Positions 1 to 8,438 of a DNA stretch of 16,153 nt are shown one piece after another. Position 1 is the first letter of the stretch. Each line of letters begins with the position of its first letter. The stretch is from assembly GCA_016256075.1 (NCBI GenBank), contig SDVU01000274.1, positions 1 through 16,153 on the forward strand, written 5' to 3'. Below the pieces are notes generated by a model. The model was not told the origin of the DNA. It did not search any database and saw nothing but the letters and a program-made list of their open reading frames with translations. Position numbers and translations under genes: made by a program. This DNA is from Dictyocoela muelleri (lineage: Eukaryota; Microsporidia).

Positions 1-1497
1 TGACGTATTATTGGAACACCAGGAACCAAAGGTCATAAGACTATGGTTGGAGACAACTCTCCGGGTTGGCAGCTATAGATGTTGTCAGCATGTAATATAT
101 ATATATATACCTAAATAATGAAAACATAAAAAAAGGAAACATATATAAATTCACAAAGAGAAAAAATTATAAAAAAAATTATAGAAGATGGATATAGTAT
201 AAAAGAAGTTTCATATCTTTGCCAAATAAATTACTTTACTACTGCAAATATCATAAGAGTGTTTAAAGCAGAAAATAGAATTGAAAAAAAGAAGATAAGA
301 AAGCCGGTGAATAAAAAATTACATCGGATATTGAAAGAAAAATAGAATGTTAGATAGTTATCAATCCTTTAATAACACTAAATAAAATAAAAATAAGTCA
401 GGATTTCAATGTTTCTCTTTTAATTTAAAGTATAAGAAAGATGATTTTTACCCTTAAAATAACACTAAAAATAATATCTATCACTTCAAAAAAAGATCAA
501 TTCTAATATATCAAAAGAAAAAAGATTAAGTATGCGAGGAATTATTTAAAGAATAATGATATAAAAATTTTCATAGATGAATCAGGTTTTAATATTCACC
601 ACGAAAAAAATTTGGAGGGTCGCCTAACGGTTCGATTTAATTTGTAATAGTAACAAATACTCGCGATACAAATGTGAGTTTAATTTCAACTATATCAAAT
701 AATGAGGTTGTCCATGCAAAAACTATAATTTGTCCAGTGAATGCACATAAATTTTTTGATTTTATGAATAATTTAATTTAAATGTCATGAAAAGCGTATA
801 TTTGATAAATGTATAATTATATTATATAATGCACCATTCATCAGGCATAGTTAACAAATGATTTTTTTTCAAGTCAAGGTGCGAAGATAATGTTTTTATC
901 TCCTTATAGTTATATGTTAAATTCTATTAAATTTTCTTTCTCTAAAATAAAATCGATTGTAAGAAGAGAATAGGCAACAAGATATAATAATTTTCTCTGA
1001 TTTGATATTATATGCTATAGATGTTTTAACTGCTGAAAATTTATCAAATTAATTCATTCACGCTTATAATAATTGCATAAAGGTCATTTATAAGAAAATT
1101 TTTATTAAAAGTTTTACTCTTTTAATTATTATTTTTTTGTTTAATTATTTTCTTTTTAAAATTTAAAAAAACGCTTATGAAATTTAAAAAAGGAAATTTA
1201 GAAAAGAAAATATGAAAATTAAAAAATAGAACTTTAATTTAAAAAAGGCTTGAAATAATATATATATGATAAATATTTAACCCATCTATTTATTTTTAAT
1301 TATTAAGTTTTTACAAAATTTGATTAAATTTAATTTTCATTAAAATAAAAAAAAATTTTATTTTTTTCAGCGAATTAAGAATTAAGCGAGTTAGTACCGT
1401 GCCGCTGACGACATCTATAGTTTTTAAACCAGTGAGTTGTCTAAAATCTTGGTCTTTAGACCTTTGGTCCCAGTTATTACTTAAATACGTGGTACTG
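1..1497 (+). mobile_element. Tc1/mariner-IS630-like DNA transposon, left tip cut by the window edge
   Basis: Bases 1-91 and 1403-1497 are long inverted repeats of one another. Shared blocks include ACCAAAGGTC, AGACAACTC and CTATAGATGT-GTCAGC. The right tip ends in TACTG (1493-1497), the inverse of the CAGT start typical of Tc1/mariner elements. The matching left tip would lie roughly ten bases before the window. The base pair after the right tip is TG rather than the expected TA, so the target duplication has decayed. A broken transposase lies between the ends, followed by about 300 bases of very AT-rich filler (1110-1402) in which I see nothing. The end similarity has many indels, so this is an old copy. 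Confidence 0.8.
118..1110 (+). pseudogene. Tc1/mariner-IS630-type transposase, decayed
   Basis: This is the relic of a cut-and-paste transposase. An ATG at 118 opens a frame with a stop at its fourth codon. After that stop the frame reads KIIEDGYSIKEVSYLC (around 160-225), a helix-turn-helix of the kind that binds Tc1/IS630 ends, and then a basic stretch (KKKIRKP). Further on, IFIDESGF (about 570-595) is the first catalytic aspartate block of the DDE_3 nuclease fold. A block reading YNAPF (about 820-835) stands where the family has DNAPFH, so the second catalytic aspartate is lost. SPYSYMLNSIKFSFSKIKS (about 900-955) stands where the family has PYSPxLNPIE, so the catalytic glutamate reads lysine. 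LILYAIDVLTAENLSN (about 1000-1050) fits the C-terminal tail. There are several stops and at least three frame changes. The element cannot be active. The assignment is firm; the exact start and end are inferred. Confidence 0.8.
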
Positions 1498-1503
1498 TGT
1501 CAT

Positions 1504-1721
1504 CAATATGACTATAAATAAGCATTGAAAAAATCGTAATCGAAAAATGATAAAAAATATGTTTTTTGGAATTTTCTGCCGTTATATTAGCGGGAATTGC
1601 ATTAATAAGAAAAAATAATCTAGATAGAGTGCTTCCTCAAAATTCATAACTCCTTGTGATTTTAAAAAGTAGCAAATTACGGATGGTAGAGTATTTTGTA
1701 GAATTAAATTTTAAAACACAA
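1504..1721 (+). repeat. Dispersed repeat X, copy 1
   Basis: About 1555-1720 recurs as a direct copy at 3262-3430; shared blocks include ATATTAGCGGGAAT, GCATTAATAAGAAAA and ATAATCTAGATAG. Its first 110 bases (GCATTGAAAAAATCG onward) also match, more loosely, both arms of the hairpin at 3483-3655 and, inverted, 6789-6903. It probably represents the terminal part of one transposon family. It contains no open frame that I trust as a gene. Confidence 0.7.
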
Positions 1722-3261
1722 CCAGAAAAAATGCCCGAGGTATTTTTTCAGATTGGGTTATGGGCATTTCTCCGAAAAAATCACATTTTTTTTACCCTTA
1801 TGGAACCGATAAAACAATTCAATTCACAAAAAAGAGGAAAAAATTATATATATAAATTTCATATATAATTTTAGAAGAAAAACTGGTGATATTATTTCGT
1901 GGCGATGTAACAGGAGAGATTGTTCGGGCCGAATTCAAACCGATAAAAATGTTTAAAAGATATTATTAGAGACTACTCATTGGCACGAAAATGAAAACAA
2001 AAAAAAATATTAAATGTTATTATATATTTTAGATTAAAAGAAAAAGTTTTAAATACAAATGATTCTTTTGAGCAAGCCCTACTAGCATCGACTACAGATG
2101 TTAACGAAAAAAAATAGTTAAATATGATCATAACCGTGATTATTATGCTATATGGCTAAAATTAAAAACAATCTCACTCGCTACTGATGATAATAAAATC
2201 TTAGACATATTCAAATATACGTTTTATAATAGGCCTTTTCTGCAAAATTTAAATATATCAGAAAAAAAATAAAGTAAATTTGATGTTTTATACCGATTAA
2301 AATCACAAAATATTGTCTAATTCTGAAGTTTGGTAAGGATATGCGACATTTTACACCCAGCCTCGCAAATATTGTCAGCTTTACATTATACATGGATTTT
2401 ATTTTGGAAAAATATTTCCATTATGTTATTTTATGATGGAACATAAAAAATGACAGCTATTTAGGTATATTTAATAATATAAAAAAATAAAATTCAATCA
2501 CCAAAATATTTTATTGTGGATTTTGAACTGGCACAATACAATGCGATACAAAAATCTTTTCCTAACACTGAATTATTTGGATGTTATTTACATTTCAGCC
2601 AAATAATCATAAGACAATTACAAAAATTTAATTTTATAATCAAATATAAAGCAGACGATGATTTTAAAAAAATATAAAGTATTTAATAATATTATCCTAT
2701 GTTCCTATAAATTTTGTTGAACAAGAGTTTATTAAATTAGAAAAATGGTAAAAAATGATGAAGCATATTTAGAGATTTATGAATTTTTTAATAAAAAATT
2801 TATTATTAACACTGCCAAAATATCCACAAAAGAAATTAAAATTTTATCGGTTAATTATTGAATATTTAATTCAATACCTACCACAACTAACACGTGTGAA
2901 ACATATCACCGCCATTTAAATTCTAAATTGGTGAAAAAAGACTCTGAACTAGGAAGAATTTTTGATATTTTGAAAAAATAAGAAAGGCGTAATACTTTAA
3001 TCATGAATAATTTTAAATCTGGGCAAATAAAACCCTCAAAAGATTTAAGAGAGTTAATAAGAACAATACTTTTCAATTACCATTTTTATAATGAATTTGA
3101 ATTTTTCGAAGTATAGGATGAAATTATCAATATTTATATTTATTAAAAAAAATCATAAATATTAAAATTTTAATCTTTTAATTATTTTATAAAAAAGTTA
3201 TGCGTTTTGCGGTAAAATGCACGTAATTTAATCCGAAAAATACCCGTGGCATTTTTTTCGG
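1722..3261 (+). mobile_element. MULE (Mutator-like) DNA transposon with terminal inverted repeats
   Basis: The ends at 1722-1780 and 3203-3261 align as inverted repeats of about 58 bp with gaps. Shared blocks are GAAAAAATGCC, GGTATTTTT and a second GCATTT further in. A decayed MULE transposase fills the interior. No clear 8-11-bp target duplication can be seen directly outside the ends. Instead the element is bracketed by direct copies of repeat X (1504-1721 and 3262-3430). The last 90 bases before the right inverted repeat are featureless AT-rich sequence. Confidence 0.7.
1800..3115 (+). pseudogene. MULE transposase with FLYWCH-type zinc finger, decayed
   Basis: This is a relic of the nuclease that moves Mutator-like elements. 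The likely start is the ATG at 1800 (MEPIKQFNSQKRG), which leads into a FLYWCH-type finger: WRCNRRDCSGRIQTD at about 1898-1940, then a HWH pair near 1978. In the catalytic region GYATFYTQPRKYCQLYIIHG (about 2340-2393) stands where MULEs have DGTF..P....QL..IHG, so the first aspartate appears replaced. VDFELAQYNAI (about 2515-2547) with C..H near 2580-2600 is the conserved second aspartate and the MULE C-x-x-H signature. TNTCETYHRHLN (about 2885-2920) carries the probable catalytic glutamate. The frame closes at TAG 3113-3115, giving about 438 codons of span. I count roughly ten stops or frame changes, yet long stretches stay readable, so this copy is younger than the Tc1-like one. The MULE call is firm; the subfamily is not known. 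Confidence 0.85.
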
Positions 3262-3430
3262 AATGTCTTTTTTTTTGAAATCTCTTCCCTTAATATTAGC
3301 GGGAATCGCATTAATAAGAAAAGATAATCTAGATAGTGTGCTTCTTGAAAATTCATAAATTCGGGGGGTATTAAAAAAGTAGCAGATTACATGGGGGTAG
3401 AGTATTTGATTGAATTAAATTAAAAAAATG
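3262..3430 (+). repeat. Dispersed repeat X, copy 2 (direct)
   Basis: It matches 1555-1720 in the same orientation, including ATATTAGCGGGAATCGCATT and the segment ending GATTGAATTAAATT. It starts directly after the right inverted repeat of the MULE and lacks the outer 50 bases of copy 1. The repeat is far too long to be a MULE target duplication. Confidence 0.7.
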
Positions 3431-3482
3431 TTAATTTTATTTTTATAGAATAATCGGTACAGATTCCAAAAATTTGACCAAT

Positions 3483-3655
3483 AATAAGACCTAAAAGGGT
3501 ATTGAAAAATGAAAAAACATGTTTTTGAAGAGTTCTCACGTGATATTAGCGGTAATAAGATAAATAAAAAAAATATTTACCTTATTCTGCTAATATCACG
3601 CGATATCTCTTCAAAAACTTGTTTTCCATTTTTCAATACCTTTATAGGTCTTATT
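3483..3655. repeat. 173-bp hairpin (fold-back) built from X-like arms
   Basis: AATAAGACCTA at 3483 is matched by TAGGTCTTATT at 3645-3655, and the arms pair through to an axis near 3569. Shared inner blocks include GTATTGAAAAATG, TTTTTGAAGAG and GTGATATTAGC. The arms differ by a modest number of substitutions and indels. The arm sequence resembles repeat X, so this looks like a non-autonomous fold-back MITE of that family. A short reading frame at 3509-3760 simply runs through the hairpin and is not a gene. Confidence 0.8.
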
Positions 3656-3919
3656 CTTAATCATATGGAGGCTAAGCGCCAGTTTTTTATAGTTTTATAC
3701 CTTTTTTTTAAATTTATAACAAATTTTGAAACTTATAGACACATTTTTCCAAAATTATAATAACAATTACTTTTAGAAGTTTAGATACATTTTTTCAAAT
3801 TTATAGACCCTTTTTCAAACTTATAGACACATTTCTTTTAGAATTGCGCGTTTTATAGTGTAATAGACTATTTCGCCAGAGTTATTAATCATCCGCGGAT
3901 TTTCGTTTCGGTTATTTTT

Positions 3920-4368
3920 TTAACACTTATTTTTTAACACTTATTTTTTAAAACTTATTTTTTAACCGTTATATTTAACCTTTATTTTTTAATCTTAATT
4001 TTTCAACATTATTTTTTAACCATTATTTATAACCCTTAATTTTTTAACCCTTATTTTTAATACAAAGGTTAAAAATTTTGGTTTAAAATAATGGTTAAAA
4101 ATAATGTTTAAAAAATGGGGTGAAAAATTACGATTAAAAAATAAAGGTTAAATTTAAGTATTAAAAAATAATAGAAAAAAAATAATTGTTAAAAAAATAA
4201 GTGTGCAAAAAATAGGGGTAACAATAATGTTAAAAAGAATAAGAATTTAAAATGATAAGGGTTAAAAAATGTGGGTTGAAAAATATGCGTTAAAAGATAT
4301 ATGTCGGGAAATATAGGTTAAAAATCATAGCTAAAAAAATATGAGTTACAAATATGAGTTAAAAATAT
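3920..4368. repeat. Inverted AT-rich core of fold-back A
   Basis: From 3920 to about 4062 the strand reads as degenerate units of the form TTTTTTAACCCTTA. From about 4065 to 4368 it reads as the reverse complement, GGTTAAAAAATAA. Unit variants appear in mirrored order around the axis near 4065, which suggests one inverted duplication rather than two unrelated arrays. Confidence 0.65.
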
Positions 4369-4382
4369 GGTTCTCCAACGAC

Positions 4383-4687
4383 TAAGCCCCCCTTATTTTG
4401 GAATAAATCGACATCCATAATAGGAAATTAAATGCTTCTTATTTAAAATAAGCGTAAAATTACGAGTTATCTTCAGATATAATAATAATATCTCAAAAGC
4501 CATATATTGAAATTTTAAAAATTTTCCGCTTCGTGGAAAATTTGTAAAATTCACATATATGGCTTTTGAGATTTTATTGTTATTATATCTGAAGATAACT
4601 CGTAATTTTACGCTTATTTTAAATAAGAAGTATTTATTTTCCTTTAAGTATGTCGTTTTTTTTCCAAAATAGGGAGGCTAAGTCGGG
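4383..4687. repeat. Left-end palindrome of the Merlin element
   Basis: Arms of about 130-145 bp pair around an axis near 4525-4535. Matching blocks are TTATTTAAAATAAG, CGTAAAATTACGAG, TTATCTTCAGATATAA and ATCTCAAAAGCCATATAT. A small inner hairpin lies at the axis (TTTTCCGCTTCGTGGAAAA). The arms are close to identical except at the outer edges, where GCCCCCCTTATTTTGGAA on the left faces CCAAAATAGGGAGGC on the right. Confidence 0.85.
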
Positions 4688-4744
4688 TCGTAAGTTAACT
4701 TTTATATAGAAAAAAAAATAAAATTAAATTCCATTTTTATTTAA

Positions 4745-5550
4745 TAAAGTCATTAAAAATTCGACAAATTCTACGTCTTTATGATTTCTAAAGAACATAA
4801 ATGTGTTAAATGATCCTGAAGTGTATCTAATTTGATACCATAGTTAAAGTATTTTATTTTTTAAAATGTAGCCAAAGATTTTCTATTAGTTGAGTATTAG
4901 CCTTTGTTAAAGGATCAACAAAATTATACTTATGGCAAACAGTATCGCGGTAACAACTTTCAATTGAATTGTATGCCGCCCATCTATCATAAATAATATA
5001 TGATTTTTTTAATCTAACTTTCTATTATGGGAATCAATGTTTCCTTTTTCCTATTCTCCACTACTTCAACATAGCAATAGTTAGTACCATATTCAACAGC
5101 ACCCCATACTTAAACTTGCTTACCTATATACACAACACCATATTTACGTTTCTCCCAAAACGTTTCATCAATTTAGACATCCTTAAAAATCCCAACCAGC
5201 TGCCTTTTATTATTTTTTACGTAATTAAATATTTCCCCTTAACAATCGATAAAATTAAGGCATATTTTACCTCTCCTATATTGCAATTTTGCATAATATA
5301 GTCAGCCATAAAATTACTTCGACTGTAAAAATAAAAGACAAATTTCATGAAAACAAAAGGGTGATTTTTTTGACGGCTAAAGAAGTATCTTCTAACAAAT
5401 TGTATGATAATTTGCAAAGAAAACACCTCTATGCCTTGCCTATATTATATTGTCTGTTATTATTTATGGATATGGATTTATTGCACCTTAAACAGCATTT
5501 AACTGTTGGAATTATTTCTAAGGATTGCAATAAATCAATAATATATTTTC
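4745..5550 (-). pseudogene. Merlin (IS1016/ISXO2-like) transposase, decayed
   Basis: Read on the minus strand. KCCLRCNKSISINN (about 5460-5500) is the first Cys pair of the N-terminal zinc ribbon, and RCFLCK (about 5420) is the second pair. SLAVKKITLLF follows, where the family has the FF.SK..L helix. The first catalytic block is IDETFWEKRKYGVVYIG (about 5125-5172), and WGAVEYGTNYCYVEVVENR (about 5048-5105) is the next strand. IIYDRWAAYNSIESCY (about 4955-5000) carries the second aspartate. KYNFVDPLTKANTQLIENLW (about 4870-4930) is the HxxNFVdp....TQxIE.LW signature with the glutamate kept. A C-terminal tail (FNYGIKLDTLQDHL) continues to about 4745. Several in-frame stops and about four frame changes make it inactive. 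The start is not clear. The frames running the other way across 5116-5561 are only its shadow. Confidence 0.85.
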
Positions 5551-5652
5551 ATTGTCTGTAATAAAAACTGAAAAATTCGTGGTCATTAGCATATAAATCG
5601 GTTAAACATAGAGGTTTGAAAATATTTTTTTCTAATAAAAATTAAATAACGT

Positions 5653-5927
5653 CCCGAATTAGCCGAACCACCTATTTTAGAAAAAATCGTCATCCATAAG
5701 AGGAAATTAATAATTTTTACTTTAAATAGGCGTAAAATCACGAGATATCTTCAGTTATAATAATAAAAATGATTTTTGGTCTTTTTATGGAAGTTTACAA
5801 AAATAGACCAAAAATCATTTTTATTTTTATATCTGAATATAACTTGTTATTTTACGCTTATTTCAAATAAGAATCATTAAATTTTCTTTTATGGATGACA
5901 ATTTTTTCTAAAATAGGTGGCGGCTAT
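5653..5927. repeat. Right-end palindrome of the Merlin element
   Basis: Arms pair around an axis near 5785-5795. Matching blocks are CACCTATTTTAGAAAAAAT, GTCATCCATAAGAGGAAATT and AATGATTTTTGGTCTATTTT (approximate in one arm). It shares the outer 90 bases (ATCCATAA..GAAATTAA..TTCTTATTT.AAATAAGCGTAAAAT) with the left-end palindrome and with the hairpin at 11055-11191, but the stem near the axis differs. Confidence 0.8.
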
Positions 5928-6044
5928 GTCGTTGGAGAACCAAAAATATTAATAAAAATATATTTTAAAAATAATTACTTCATACGATTCTTAGTGGGCC
6001 ATCTATAACATTGGCAAATGTGTCTATATGTTTTAAAGTGGTGC

Positions 6045-6480
6045 ATAAGTTAGAAAAGTGGGGGTTATAAGTCTGAAAAATTGCTGTTATAAGTCTGAAA
6101 AAGTGTGTCATAAGTCTGAAAAGGGGAGTTAATAAGTCTAGAAAAAAGGGTATAAGTCTGAAATGGGGTTTAAAAGTCTGCGAAAAGTGGTTTATAAGTC
6201 TGAAAAGAGGGTTATAAGTTTGAAATAAGGGGTTTATAAGTTTGAAAAAAGAGGATATAAGATTGAAAAAAGGGATTAGTGGGTTCGAAAAAAGGGCGTT
6301 TTAAACTTTGAAAAAATAGATTTACAGGGTTGAAAAAAGGAGACTAACTTTGAATAATGTGGTTATAAGTTCTAAAAAAATAGGGGCATAACTTAGATCA
6401 AATAGGGTTATAACTTTGTAAAATTCTGTATAACTATTAAAAATAGATAGATTACATTTAAAAAACAAGTCTAAATGTGA
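6045..6480 (+). repeat. Tandem array, about 20 units of GGGTTATAAGTCTGAAAAA type
   Basis: Units of 18-23 bp repeat head to tail. They are clearest at 6060-6260 and increasingly degenerate to the right. The array is the outer part of the right arm of fold-back A; its inverse, with far fewer units, lies at 3700-3845. Short reading frames on either strand across it come from the repeat. Confidence 0.8.
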
Positions 6481-6523
6481 AATACCCTGTAAAAAAAGAA
6501 GATTTTTATTCGATGTCAAATTT

Positions 6524-6557
6524 CAGCGAATTGCGAATTGCGAATTGCGAATTACGA
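6524..6557. repeat. GCGAATT microsatellite
   Basis: Four consecutive copies of a seven-base unit, the last with one change (GCGAATTGCGAATT then GCGAATTACG). A similar short run, GCGAATTAAGAATTAAGCGA, occurs at 1370-1390 just inside the right end of the Tc1-like element. Confidence 0.85.
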
Positions 6558-6599
6558 GGATGCCTTTAATTCAAATACAAATAAAAATTATAAAAAAAC

Positions 6600-6760
6600 T
6601 TAGTGGAAAATTTCGGCGTGGAAAAATTCGGGAAAAAATTTGTGGTGGATAATTTCGATGTGAAAAATTTCGTGGTAGAAAATTTAGGGGTTGATAATAC
6701 GGGTATATTTTAAGAATTTCAGGTGGAGGCGAATAATTTCGGGAACACTAAATTTCTACT
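6600..6760 (+). repeat. Degenerate tandem repeat of GTGGAAAATTTCG units
   Basis: About eight to ten units of 12-18 bp containing AAATTTCG or a close variant, mixed with GTGGA and GGGG. No coding potential is visible. Confidence 0.6.
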
Positions 6761-6788
6761 TTAAGACAAGATACTAAAATAAAAATAT

Positions 6789-6903
6789 CAGACTTATTTT
6801 TTTCTTATTAACATTATTCCCACCAATATCACGGCGAAAGCTTTCCAAAAACATATTTTTTTTGTCATTTTTTGATTACATTTTTGAGGTCTATTTCATG
6901 GTA
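6789..6903 (-). repeat. Dispersed repeat X, inverted copy
   Basis: Its reverse complement reads AATAGACCTCAAAAATG, then AAATGACAAAAAAAATATG, then GTGATATTGGTGGGAA and GTTAATAAGAAAAAA. This matches the outer part of X copy 1 (1504-1620) and the arms of the hairpin at 3483-3655 in order. It faces copy 1 across 5.3 kb. Confidence 0.65.
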
Positions 6904-6936
6904 ATATGGGAGACTCAATACCAATACATAACTTTA

Positions 6937-7136
6937 AAGCTCCCCATAAGACCAGTTGCATACGCGATTTTCGTTTTATCAATGACTTAGCAAGACACAT
7001 CTAATTAGCGGCTTCGCATGAATAATTATTTATAACTGCTTATTTTGCCGAGATGCGCCACCGCAATGATTCCTACAACTAGGAAAGTCTCTTATCCTTC
7101 ATTTTTATATTAGACTAAGTCACAATCAGTTATGAC
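6937..7136 (+). repeat. Dispersed repeat Y, copy 1
   Basis: It matches 9862-10060 in the same orientation with indels. Conserved blocks are AAGCT.CCCATAAG, TGCCGAGATGCG, CTCTTAT..TTCATTTT.ATATT and GACTAAGT....AATCAGTTAT. I recognise no family. The best kept blocks are unusually GC-containing for this window. Confidence 0.6.
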
Positions 7137-7159
7137 ACACAGAAACAACATTATATTAC

Positions 7160-7399
7160 AGACTTTTCAATTAGTGATAGCACTCTTTGCAGTTTTTTAT
7201 AGCGCTCTTTTCAACTAGTGAGAGCACTCCTTTCAACTAATGATAGCGCTACTAGTGAGAGAGCCATTTTTAACTACTTTTAACACTATTTTCATCTAGT
7301 GAGAGCACTCCTTACAACTAGTTAGACCGCTCTTTTCCATTAATGAATGCGGTCTTTTAAATTAATGAATGCAATCTTTTCCATTAATGAATGCGGCCC
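7160..7399. repeat. Tandem array of TAGTGAGAGC..TCTTTTCAAC units, left part
   Basis: About ten units of 20-24 bp, shifting from TAGTGAGAGCACTC to TTAATGAATGCGGTCTTTT towards the right. The array continues at 7988 beyond an insertion. Confidence 0.8.
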
Positions 7400-7987
7400 A
7401 AGGCTGTGTAACTGCACACAGTCAATGTAGGGGGTCATGAAGGATAAAATTAATTTTTTAAAAAATTAAAATAAATTAATCGCACATTTTTTCATAATTT
7501 TTAGCCAAAAACTTAATAACTTCAATGAGACTTATATCAAGTCCATTTACCTCCCCATATTTGCATCAAGTCTATTTACTTCTCCGTATAATTTTTACAA
7601 TAAATAAACTATTTCAACTAAATTATATTGAAAATTGTTTATTATTACCAATATTTCCACGGTCGCCAATTTTAAGGATTTTACGATATTAAACATCATA
7701 TTATAGATGCTATAAACATAATAAATCGCATGTAAAAAATATATTTTATTGTTTTTATAGTGTCAATTTAATCTTCCACGCGAAGTAAATGGACTTAATC
7801 TGAATTCATTTAGATAATTCATTCTTGTCGACATAAAATCAATGGTGATTTCTTTATTTATAAAAATATTTCATCATTCGACTATGTAGAAATTTTATAT
7901 ATATATCGTGAATAAGTATTTTATTTTTTTATTTTTTTATTAAGGCTGTAAAACTGCCCTTCTAAATGTGGGTAGTTTTACAGCCTT
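7400..7987. mobile_element. MITE-like 588-bp insertion splitting the tandem array
   Basis: The left end AAGGCTGTGTAACTGC (7400-7415) is the inverse, with four mismatches, of the right end (7972-7987). The right end is also half of a self-complementary hairpin, AAGGCTGTAAAACTGCCC facing GGGTAGTTTTACAGCCTT (7942-7987). Inside, ATCAAGTCCATTTACCTCC near 7536 faces GAAGTAAATGGACTTAAT near 7784, a second inverted pair that could mark another element within. No open frame of note and no clear target duplication are seen. The same 20-24-bp array flanks both sides. Confidence 0.6.
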
Positions 7988-8300
7988 TCTTAATGAATGC
8001 GATCTTTTAATTAATGAATGCGACCTTTTAAATTAGTGAGAGCAATCTTTTCAATTAGTTAGCTCGATCTTCACAATTAGTTAGAGTGGTCTTTTCAATT
8101 AGTGAGAGCGATCTTTTCAATTAGTGAAAGCGCTCTTTTCAATTAGTGAGAGCGATCTTTTTACTAGAGAGTAATATTTGCAGTTAGTGTGAAGTGTCTT
8201 TGCAGTTAGTTAGGGAGGTATTTTCATAAGTGATTTCGATATTTTCATTAGTGAGAGCGATTTTTCAATGGTGAGAACGATCTATTCAATTAGTGAGAGA
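7988..8300. repeat. Tandem array of TAGTGAGAGCGATCTTTTCAAT units, right part
   Basis: About thirteen units of 22-24 bp, best conserved at 8030-8165, continuing the array at 7160-7399. It leads directly into left-arm sequence of fold-back B. Confidence 0.8.
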
Positions 8301-8438
8301 GATTTTTTTTCAAAATGCAAAATAGGAATTTTCAACATATAAATCTCTTTTTAGAAGTTTTAAATCGCCTTTTTTCAAACTTACAAAGCGCCTTTTCAAA
8401 CTTAAAAACACATTTTTCTAACTTATATTACCATTTTA

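Larger units (their letters stand above)
4369..5941 (-). mobile_element. Merlin DNA transposon, 1,573 bp, with palindromic ends and 8-bp target duplication
   Basis: The element opens with GGTTCTCCAACGAC (4369-4382) and closes with the exact inverse, GTCGTTGGAGAACC (5928-5941). The eight bases outside are AAAAATAT on both sides (4361-4368 and 5942-5949). An 8-9-bp duplication is the rule for the Merlin superfamily. The interior holds a minus-strand Merlin transposase relic. Each end is itself a long palindrome (4383-4687 and 5653-5927), and the two palindromes resemble each other. The element sits in the right arm of fold-back A and therefore inserted after A had formed. Confidence 0.8.
3690..6500. 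mobile_element. Fold-back element A (approximate bounds), interrupted by a Merlin transposon
   Basis: The left arm holds 5-6 copies of a TTATAGACACATTTTTC-like unit (3700-3845). A non-repetitive module follows (3845-3915, with GCCAGAGTTATTAATCATCC), then AACCCTTATTTTTT-like units running to an axis near 4065. The right arm runs outward as GGTTAAAAATAATGG-like units (to 4368). After the inserted Merlin it resumes with the inverse of the module (CTATAACATTGGCAAATG, about 6003-6022) and about 20 GGGTTATAAGTCTGAAAAA-like units (6045-6480). The same module order occurs in element C. The arms are uneven in length and no coding region belongs to the element. The outer limits are my estimate. Confidence 0.65.

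Noticed and set aside
2211-2393. 60-residue minus-strand frame
   Set aside because: It lies opposite the catalytic core of the MULE transposase relic, which reads clearly on the plus strand.
3509-3760. 83-residue plus-strand frame
   Set aside because: It reads through a 173-bp hairpin and into fold-back repeats; the sequence mirrors itself and has no domain.
5116-5561. Plus-strand frames of 61 and 90 residues
   Set aside because: They are antisense to the Merlin transposase relic, whose motifs are all on the minus strand.
6322-6519. 65-residue minus-strand frame
   Set aside because: It lies over the degenerate TTATAAGT tandem array.
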